NCBI GenBank assembly: GCA_947478935.1
Contig: CANJXV010000013.1
Coordinates: 1-19,978, forward strand
DNA from: Comamonadaceae bacterium
GTDB taxonomy: Bacteria > Pseudomonadota > Gammaproteobacteria > Burkholderiales > Burkholderiaceae_C
Reading direction: 5' to 3'
Length of the DNA: 19,978 nt
Shown: positions 14,859-19,978 of the stretch, one piece after another
Numbering within the stretch: the first letter of the stretch is position 1
Layout: each line of letters begins with the position of its first letter
The notes under the pieces: model-generated
Seen by the model: only the letters and a program-made list of their open reading frames with translations
Database searches by the model: none
Told to the model about the DNA's origin: nothing
Program-made: the position numbers and the translations under genes

Positions 14859-14887
14859 AGCCCACTACCCTGGTGGGCTTTTTTTTT
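14859..14887 (+). terminator. Second, strong terminator after the dioxygenase
   Basis: A perfect 7-bp stem AGCCCAC/GTGGGCT with a seven-base loop is followed by a run of T residues to 14887. It should isolate the sulfur module from the FAD dehydrogenase gene, whose ATG is 73 bases further on. Confidence 0.85.
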
Positions 14888-14960
14888 GTCCACGGGGTCT
14901 GTAACTACCGGCATTGGGGCTGCCCGTATCATTGGCGCCTGCTTGATAACTCCGAGCCCC

Positions 14961-16769
14961 ATGATCCGCATCACTGAAATCAAACTCCCCCTGGCCGCAT
15001 TGCCTGTGCACGCGCCGCGCGCTGCCGATTCGCCCAGTGAAAGCGCGCAAGACCGCATGCCTGCGGCCCATCCCCTCGATGCGCTTGGCCAGGTGGCAGC
15101 AAAAACGCTCGGCATAGCGCATGCCGAAATTTTGGATTTACAGGTTTTCAAACGCAGCTTTGATGCGCGCAAAGCCGACATCGTGGCGGTGTTTATCGTG
15201 GATGTGCAAGTTGCCCCGCACCGTGAAGCCTCCCTGCTGACGCAGCATGCAAACCATCCGCATATCTCGGCCACACCGAATATGGGCTACCAGCCCCCCG
15301 GGTATGCGCCTGCCAAATTGGACAAGCGTCCGGTGGTAGTGGGCTTCGGGCCCTGTGGCATGTTCGCTGCGTTGCTGTTGGCGCAAATGGGTTTTAAGCC
15401 TTTGGTACTTGAGCGCGGCCCGATGGTGCGCCAGCGCACCAAAGACACCTGGGATTTGTGGCGCAAAAACACCTTGCATGTGCAAAGCAATGTGCAGTTC
15501 GGCGAAGGCGGTGCGGGCACGTTTTCAGATGGTAAGTTATGGAGCCAAATACGCGACCCGCGCTACCTGGGGCGCAAAGTTATGCACGAGTTTGTGCAAG
15601 CCGGCGCACCACCAGAAATTTTGTACGAAGCGCATCCGCATATCGGCACTTTCAAGCTGGTCAAAGTGGTGGAAAACTTGCGCCAGCGCATCGAGTCGCT
15701 GGGCGGCGAAGTGCGCTTCGGACAGCAGGTGGTGGATGTGCAATTGCACAGTGCAGCGGGCGACCCGGCCGGCATGCAAAGGGTGGCTGCATTGCAGGTC
15801 TGCGATACACCCTCGGGCCGTGTGTATGAAATTGCTGCTAGCCATGTGGTGATGGCATTAGGCCATAGCGCACGCGATACGTTTGCCATGTTGTATGACC
15901 GCGGCGTGGCCATGCAGGCCAAGGCCTTTTCTATTGGCTTTCGCATTGAGCATCCGCAAGGCGTAATAGACCGTGCGCGCTGGGGTCGCCATGCGGGTCA
16001 CCCATTACTGGGCGCTGCCGATTACAAACTAGTGCACCATGCGGCCAACGGGCGCAGTGTCTATAGCTTTTGCATGTGCCCCGGCGGGACCGTGGTGGCA
16101 GCCACCAGTGAAGCAGGCCGGGTGGTGACCAATGGCATGAGCCAGTATTCGCGCAATGAGCGCAATGCCAATGCAGGCATCGTGGTCGGCATTGACCCCG
16201 CTGACTTTCCGCAGGACGTGGCTAGCTTTACCGCAGCCTTTGGCGAGGTCGATGGCGCTCGCTATGCCGGGCAAGCGCAGGCCCTGCACGCGCAGGTACA
16301 CCCCTTAGCGGGCATGGTCTTGCAGCGCAGTTTGGAATCGGCGGCGTATAGGCTGGGCGGAGCTAATTACCAAGCGCCGGGCCAGCGGGTGGGGGACTTT
16401 TTAGCAGGCAGGGCATCCGCCGACTGGCGCACGGTAATGCCTTCCTACCGCCCCGGTGTGAAGCCGGTGGACTTGGCGTCCAGCTTGCCCGAATACGCGA
16501 TTGCCGCTATCCGCGAAGCACTGCCGGTATTTGGGCGAAAGATCAAAGGTTTTGATATGGCTGATGCCGTACTCACGGGTGTGGAAACACGCACTTCCAG
16601 TCCATTGAAGATGCCGCGTAGCGAGGACTTGCAAAGCAGCAATGTACGCGGCTTGTACCCGGCGGGCGAGGGTGCTAGTTATGCGGGCGGAATTTTGTCA
16701 GCCGGGGTGGACGGTATCCGCGTGGCCGAGGCGCTGGCATTGGATCTGCTTACAGCGCAGCACGCTTAA
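14961..16769 (+). CDS. FAD-dependent dehydrogenase of unknown substrate (COG2509 type)
   Basis: A 602-residue flavoprotein whose reaction is not known. The N-terminal 120 or so residues form a small alpha/beta region found ahead of the flavin domain in this family (ALGQVAAKTLG, then VFKRSFDARKADIVAVF). The FAD-binding Rossmann motif follows: VVVGFGPCGMFAALLLAQMG with GFGPCG at 128-133, then an acidic residue in LVLERG. Further family motifs are GEGGAGTFSDGKLW, CMCPGGTVVAA near the middle and YPAGEGASYAGGILSAGVDG at the end. Together these match the uncharacterised FAD-dependent dehydrogenases of COG2509. ATG 14961 (MIRITEIKLP) is chosen because the normal family N-terminus starts here; a longer reading from 14886 begins inside the terminator. 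It stands alone, convergent with htpX. Confidence 0.85.
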   Translation: MIRITEIKLPLAALPVHAPRAADSPSESAQDRMPAAHPLDALGQVAAKTLGIAHAEILDLQVFKRSFDARKADIVAVFIVDVQVAPHREASLLTQHANHPHISATPNMGYQPPGYAPAKLDKRPVVVGFGPCGMFAALLLAQMGFKPLVLERGPMVRQRTKDTWDLWRKNTLHVQSNVQFGEGGAGTFSDGKLWSQIRDPRYLGRKVMHEFVQAGAPPEILYEAHPHIGTFKLVKVVENLRQRIESLGGEVRFGQQVVDVQLHSAAGDPAGMQRVAALQVCDTPSGRVYEIAASHVVMALGHSARDTFAMLYDRGVAMQAKAFSIGFRIEHPQGVIDRARWGRHAGHPLLGAADYKLVHHAANGRSVYSFCMCPGGTVVAATSEAGRVVTNGMSQYSRNERNANAGIVVGIDPADFPQDVASFTAAFGEVDGARYAGQAQALHAQVHPLAGMVLQRSLESAAYRLGGANYQAPGQRVGDFLAGRASADWRTVMPSYRPGVKPVDLASSLPEYAIAAIREALPVFGRKIKGFDMADAVLTGVETRTSSPLKMPRSEDLQSSNVRGLYPAGEGASYAGGILSAGVDGIRVAEALALDLLTAQHA

Positions 16770-16845
16770 ATAAATCCAATAAGCTGCCCGCTAGCACAAA
16801 CAGGCTGCTAAAAGTGCGGTGCATAGCGCGTAGTTGCGCCAGGTC

Positions 16846-16874
16846 AGGCGGCGTGCCCATCGACTACGCCGCCT
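16846..16874. other. Perfect 9-bp stem-loop between two convergent genes
   Basis: AGGCGGCGT (16846-16854) pairs with ACGCCGCCT (16866-16874) around an 11-base loop, nine bases before the htpX stop codon region at 16883. No T-run is present on either side. Its place in the 113-base gap between the convergent FAD dehydrogenase and htpX genes suggests a shared 3'-end structure, possibly a Rho-type or T-less bidirectional terminator. Confidence 0.45.
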
Positions 16875-16882
16875 CAAAGCTA

Positions 16883-17752
16883 TTAGGCGCTTTGCAATGC
16901 CGCGATACGCTCTTCAATCGGTGGATGCGTGCTAAACAATTGGCCGATACCACCGGCAATGCCAAAGGCGGCCACGCTCTTGGGCAGCTCGCCCGGGGTC
17001 ATGCCACCCAAGCGGGCCAGCGCATTGACCATGGGTTGCTTACGACCCATCATTTGTGCCGCACCGGCGTCGGCGCGGAATTCGCGCTGGCGGCTGAACC
17101 AGGCAACCACCATGGCTGCGGCAAAGCCCAGCACGATATCGAGCACGATGGTGGTGATGTAGTAGGCCATGCCGGGGCCGCTGTTTTGCTCATCGTTTTT
17201 ACGCAAAAAGCTGTCTACTGCATAGCCGATGACGCGGCTGAGGAAAACCACAAAGGTATTCATGACGCCTTGGATCAGCGTCATCGTCACCATATCGCCA
17301 TTGGCGATATGCGCTACTTCGTGGCCAATTACCGCCTCCACTTCCTCGCGGGTCATACCGGCCAGCAGACCGGTGGAGACAGCGACCAGAGCTGAGTCCT
17401 TGAAAGCGCCGGTGGCAAAGGCATTGGGCTCACCTTCAAAGATGCCGACTTCGGGCATGCCGATACCGGCTTGCTCGGAAAATTTGCGCACGGTTTCCAC
17501 AATCCAGGCTTCGTCGGCGTTTTGCGGCTGCGCAATGATTTGCACGCCCGAACTCCACTTGGCCATGGGCTTGCTTATGAGCAGTGAAATAAAGGCGCCG
17601 CCAAAACCGATGACTAGCGCATAGCCGAGCAGTAAGCCCAGATTCAGGCCATTGCTGGTGAGGTAGCGGTTCACGCCCAAGAGGCTGGCCACGATACCCA
17701 GTACCACCACGATCAGCACATTGGTGAGCACGAGTAAAAGAATGCGTTTCAT
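16883..17752 (-). CDS. htpX: Membrane-bound zinc metalloprotease HtpX
   Basis: An M48-family protease of the inner membrane that degrades misfolded or damaged membrane proteins. The protein has 289 residues, with two N-terminal membrane helices (about 4-24 and 37-60), the zinc-binding HEVAH at 144-148, two more hydrophobic segments (about 155-175 and 192-212), the downstream glutamate in REFRADAGAA, and STHPPIEERIAAL at the C-terminus. ATG 17752 (MKRILLLVLTN) is the family start and has TGGAG about seven bases upstream; in-frame ATGs further up (to 17878) would add 42 non-conserved residues. A 145-base gap separates it from the DUF3025 gene, with a weak heat-shock-promoter-like sequence. Confidence 0.95.
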   Translation of the reverse strand: MKRILLLVLTNVLIVVVLGIVASLLGVNRYLTSNGLNLGLLLGYALVIGFGGAFISLLISKPMAKWSSGVQIIAQPQNADEAWIVETVRKFSEQAGIGMPEVGIFEGEPNAFATGAFKDSALVAVSTGLLAGMTREEVEAVIGHEVAHIANGDMVTMTLIQGVMNTFVVFLSRVIGYAVDSFLRKNDEQNSGPGMAYYITTIVLDIVLGFAAAMVVAWFSRQREFRADAGAAQMMGRKQPMVNALARLGGMTPGELPKSVAAFGIAGGIGQLFSTHPPIEERIAALQSA

Positions 17753-17897
17753 ATCAACTCCAGAGAAAGTGTGCGCGCCGCTCAAACACCGGTTTGGGCC
17801 TATTGCGCTGCAGCACAAGCCTCCATGGTAGGGCCGGGCGGTGAAATTACAAGTCACGGGCATCAAGTGCCCAGGCAAATTGCGGGCTTTGGCAGCT

Positions 17898-18659
17898 TCA
17901 AGTGGGCCTTAGGCGAGGCGGGCGGAAAACCGAAACATCGTGATAAAAATCCGGCAATTCATTGGGCAACCACCAGCCTGGCACGCCCAATATCGGTAAA
18001 TGGGCAAAGGGCTTGTCCGCCAGCGCATCGGCTTGCAAATGTGCGCCCAGCCACTGGTCCCAATCGCGCTGCGCAGCGACGGGGGTTTGCACGCGATAGA
18101 CATGCGCGGTAATCGCAGTGCGCGGGTGCACCAGCTTTTCCAGTAAGGCATGGCCGAACAATTGCAAGCGTGTTGTTTGCCATAGAGGCCGCAGCGAGCC
18201 AAAGAGTGCTTGCCAGTCTTTGCGCACCAGGGCGTCCCACACAGCGTCGGGCGCGTGCAATAGCGCGACGTTTTCGTCAAATACCGTGAGCGCATCACGG
18301 GCGGGACCGCGTACTGGGGCGATACCGCAGTGCGCAATTTGCGCCGCTTGCAACTGGTTTAAGCGTTGTTTCGTTTGCGGGAAATGCAGCCAGCATAGGC
18401 CGTTAAAAAAATCATGCAAACCGTCGCGCGTGGGCACTTGCTGGGTTTCAAAAATAAAGGCCTCATAGGCCTGCCCCGGTGGCAGATCGGACTGCGGCAC
18501 AAAGCGCACAGGGCAAGCCGGGAGGGTGTCTGCCAGCGTGTTCAGCGCTTGCGCACAGCTCTGTCCTTTTACGATCGCCTCGGCCAACGGCTGGCCGCGC
18601 GCGCGCCAGGACTGCAGCCAGGGCGCATTCCAATCAATCGCCTCTATGCCATTCGCCAT
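17898..18659 (-). CDS. DUF3025 protein of unknown function
   Basis: A 253-residue protein with no assigned function, recognised as DUF3025 by the conserved RDGLHDFFNGLCWLHFPQTK followed by LNQLQA, and by the later LLHAPDAVWDALVRKDW and GHALLEKLVHPR stretches. It is soluble, with many Trp and His residues and no signal peptide or membrane helix. It follows pyrC by 43 bases in the same direction, which is consistent with one transcript. That pairing does not in itself show a role in pyrimidine synthesis. ATG 18659 (MANGIEAIDW) has no clear Shine-Dalgarno. Confidence 0.85.
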   Translation of the reverse strand: MANGIEAIDWNAPWLQSWRARGQPLAEAIVKGQSCAQALNTLADTLPACPVRFVPQSDLPPGQAYEAFIFETQQVPTRDGLHDFFNGLCWLHFPQTKQRLNQLQAAQIAHCGIAPVRGPARDALTVFDENVALLHAPDAVWDALVRKDWQALFGSLRPLWQTTRLQLFGHALLEKLVHPRTAITAHVYRVQTPVAAQRDWDQWLGAHLQADALADKPFAHLPILGVPGWWLPNELPDFYHDVSVFRPPRLRPT

Positions 18660-18702
18660 GGCAGCAGGAACATCATTCGGATTAATTGGCGCATTCGGAC
18701 GG

Positions 18703-19755
18703 CTAGGCCATGCGCCAGTGCAGCACTTCGCCTCCGGCCAGCGGTTTTAAGTGGGTGTCGGCAAAAGCATAGCTTTGCGGCGGCGTCCAGCTTTCGCGGC
18801 GCAGTGTGATCTGCTCCGTGTTGCGCGGCAGGCCGTAAAAATCCGGACCGTGAAAACTGGCAAAGGCTTCCAGCTTGTCCAGCGCCTGCGCCGCTTCAAA
18901 AGCGCTGGCATACAGCTCGATGGCCGCGTGCGCGGTATAGCAACCAGCGCAGCCGCTGGCGTGTTCTTTCAGGTGGGTGGCATGCGGCGCGCTGTCGGTA
19001 CCCAGAAAAAACCGTGGTGAACCTTGGGTAGCCGCGTCCACCAAGGCCTGGCGGTGGTTTTCGCGTTTGAGAACCGGCAAACAGTAGTAATGCGGCCGTA
19101 TGCCGCCGGTAAATATCGCGTTGCGATTGAAGAGCAAATGGTGCGCGGTGATGCTGGCCGCGATGACGCCTTCTGCTGCTTGCACATACTGCGCGGCTTC
19201 ACGCGTAGTGATGTGTTCAAACACTACTTTGAGCGCCGGAAAATCGTGCCGCAGCGGTATCAATTGGGTGTCGATGAACACCGCCTCGCGGTCAAATAAA
19301 TCGATCTCTGGCGAGGTCACTTCACCATGCACCAGCAGCGGCATGCCTACGCGCTGCATGGCCTCTAGCGTGGCGTAGGTTTTGCGCATATCGGTTACCC
19401 CAGCATCGCTATTGGTCGTTGCACCAGCCGGATAGAGCTTGACGCCAACAATGCCCGCGTCCTTGGCGCGCAGAATTTCATCGGGTGGCAAGTGATCGGT
19501 CAGGTACAGGGTCATCAAAGGTTCAAACCCGGTACAGCCCGCCGCCACTGCCGCCGCGTGTATGCGCTCGCGATAGGCCAGCGCTTGTGCCGTGCTGGTG
19601 ACGGGCGGCTTGAGGTTGGGCATGATCAGCGCGCGGCCGAACTGCGCTGCGGTATGCGGCACCACGGTTTTCAAAGCGGCGCCGTCACGCACATGCAGGT
19701 GCCAGTCGTCGGGGCGGGTGATGGTGAAGGTTTGGGGGGCTAAGTGGTCTGGCAT
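18703..19755 (-). CDS. pyrC: Dihydroorotase
   Basis: This enzyme closes N-carbamoyl-aspartate to dihydroorotate, the third step of pyrimidine synthesis. The protein has 350 residues, as expected for the class II PyrC type. The metal and active-site residues are all visible: His19 and His21 in DDWHLHVRDG, the carboxylated Lys106 in GVKLYPAGATTNS, His143 in LVHGEVT, His181 in FEHITT, and the aspartate in GTDSAPH. The numbers are shifted by 3 or 4 from E. coli PyrC (16, 18, 102, 139, 177). ATG 19755 (MPDHLAPQTF) gives the usual length; an in-frame ATG at 19797 lies inside the upstream LysR-like frame. The start is only eight bases after the stop of that frame, so the two may be read on one message. 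Confidence 0.96.
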   Translation of the reverse strand: MPDHLAPQTFTITRPDDWHLHVRDGAALKTVVPHTAAQFGRALIMPNLKPPVTSTAQALAYRERIHAAAVAAGCTGFEPLMTLYLTDHLPPDEILRAKDAGIVGVKLYPAGATTNSDAGVTDMRKTYATLEAMQRVGMPLLVHGEVTSPEIDLFDREAVFIDTQLIPLRHDFPALKVVFEHITTREAAQYVQAAEGVIAASITAHHLLFNRNAIFTGGIRPHYYCLPVLKRENHRQALVDAATQGSPRFFLGTDSAPHATHLKEHASGCAGCYTAHAAIELYASAFEAAQALDKLEAFASFHGPDFYGLPRNTEQITLRRESWTPPQSYAFADTHLKPLAGGEVLHWRMA

Positions 19756-19762
19756 AAGTGGC

Positions 19763-19978
19763 TTATTGTCCCAAATCAGGGTGTACCTCGGAGTCACCGT
19801 CCCGGGTTACGTCAGGATTGCGCAGGCGGATCCTGCTGCTTTGCAGGTTTTGCAGGATGTCCACGGCCTCGGCATAGAAAGTGGCTCCAGCCGAAGTCAG
19901 CCGCGTGGGGTAAGAGCTGCGGTCCACCAGCGCCACACCTGCCCAGGCTTCGAGCGATTGGATGCGGCGCGAAAAAGC
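19763..19978 (-). pseudogene. LysR-type HTH, stops soon after the DNA-binding domain; start outside window
   Basis: Reading the minus strand from the window edge, an open frame gives AFSRRIQSLEAWAGVALVDR and then PTRLTSAGATFYAEAVDILQ. This is the second half of a LysR-type winged-helix domain and the start of the linker helix. The frame then continues through about 20 unrelated residues rich in Asp, Arg and Pro and stops at 19763, eight bases before the pyrC ATG. A normal LysR protein would go on for about 220 more residues as an effector-binding domain, which is absent. It is therefore either a remnant cut off by a deletion that joined it to pyrC, or a genuine short HTH-only regulator. The N-terminus lies outside the window, so the choice is open. 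Confidence 0.6.

Noticed and set aside
1..19978. CRISPR arrays, tRNA or rRNA genes, insertion sequences, prophage genes
   Set aside because: No regularly spaced repeats, cloverleaf sequences, transposase motifs or phage proteins were seen anywhere in the window.

Overview
The window reads as ordinary chromosome from a betaproteobacterium of the order Burkholderiales, most likely a Comamonadaceae member of the Rhodoferax/Polaromonas/Limnohabitans type. This rests on gene order (rplY-pth; rsmD-coaD-YfhL-type ferredoxin; pyrC-DUF3025), dense packing, GC-rich codon use and the style of the proteins. No tRNA, rRNA, insertion sequence, prophage or CRISPR array was seen. Taxonomy is an inference from reading, not from a search.

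Layout. 1-1846 (+): the end of ribosomal protein L25 with a clear terminator, peptidyl-tRNA hydrolase, and a small exported DUF4124-like protein. 1893-3341 (-): rsmD, coaD and a two-cluster ferredoxin, tightly packed. 3560-4390 (+): a DUF4743/Nudix hydrolase. 4472-9355 (-): a four-gene catabolic operon of a PuuA-like glutamine-synthetase-family ligase, an iron-type alcohol dehydrogenase, a PuuD-like gamma-glutamyl hydrolase and an aldehyde dehydrogenase. 9447-10631 (-): RlmI-type rRNA methyltransferase. 10721-14747: a sulfur module. On the minus strand it holds a BigR/SqrR-type ArsR regulator, two half-size YeeE/YedE transporters, a coupled 40-residue ORF and a SulP transporter. On the plus strand, diverging from the regulator, is an ETHE1-like persulfide dioxygenase. 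14961-16769 (+): a COG2509-type FAD dehydrogenase. 16883-19755 (-): htpX, a DUF3025 gene and pyrC. 19763-19978 (-): a LysR-type HTH that stops soon after the DNA-binding domain and runs off the window edge.

Two multi-gene systems stand out. The first is the 4472-9355 operon. It has the ligase, aldehyde dehydrogenase and hydrolase steps of gamma-glutamylated putrescine breakdown, but an alcohol dehydrogenase takes the place of the flavin amine oxidase. That composition fits an amino alcohol substrate such as ethanolamine: glutamylate the amine, oxidise alcohol to aldehyde to acid, then release the amino acid and glutamate. The substrate is inferred.

The second is the reactive-sulfur module. 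Its regulator keeps two cysteines 66 residues apart, as in the persulfide sensors BigR and SqrR. The regulator and dioxygenase are driven by two completely overlapping divergent promoters that are mirror images about position 13826, covered by an imperfect AT-rich inverted repeat. One bound repressor would shut both directions. The SulP transporter and the 40-residue ORF appear to be added members of this regulon.
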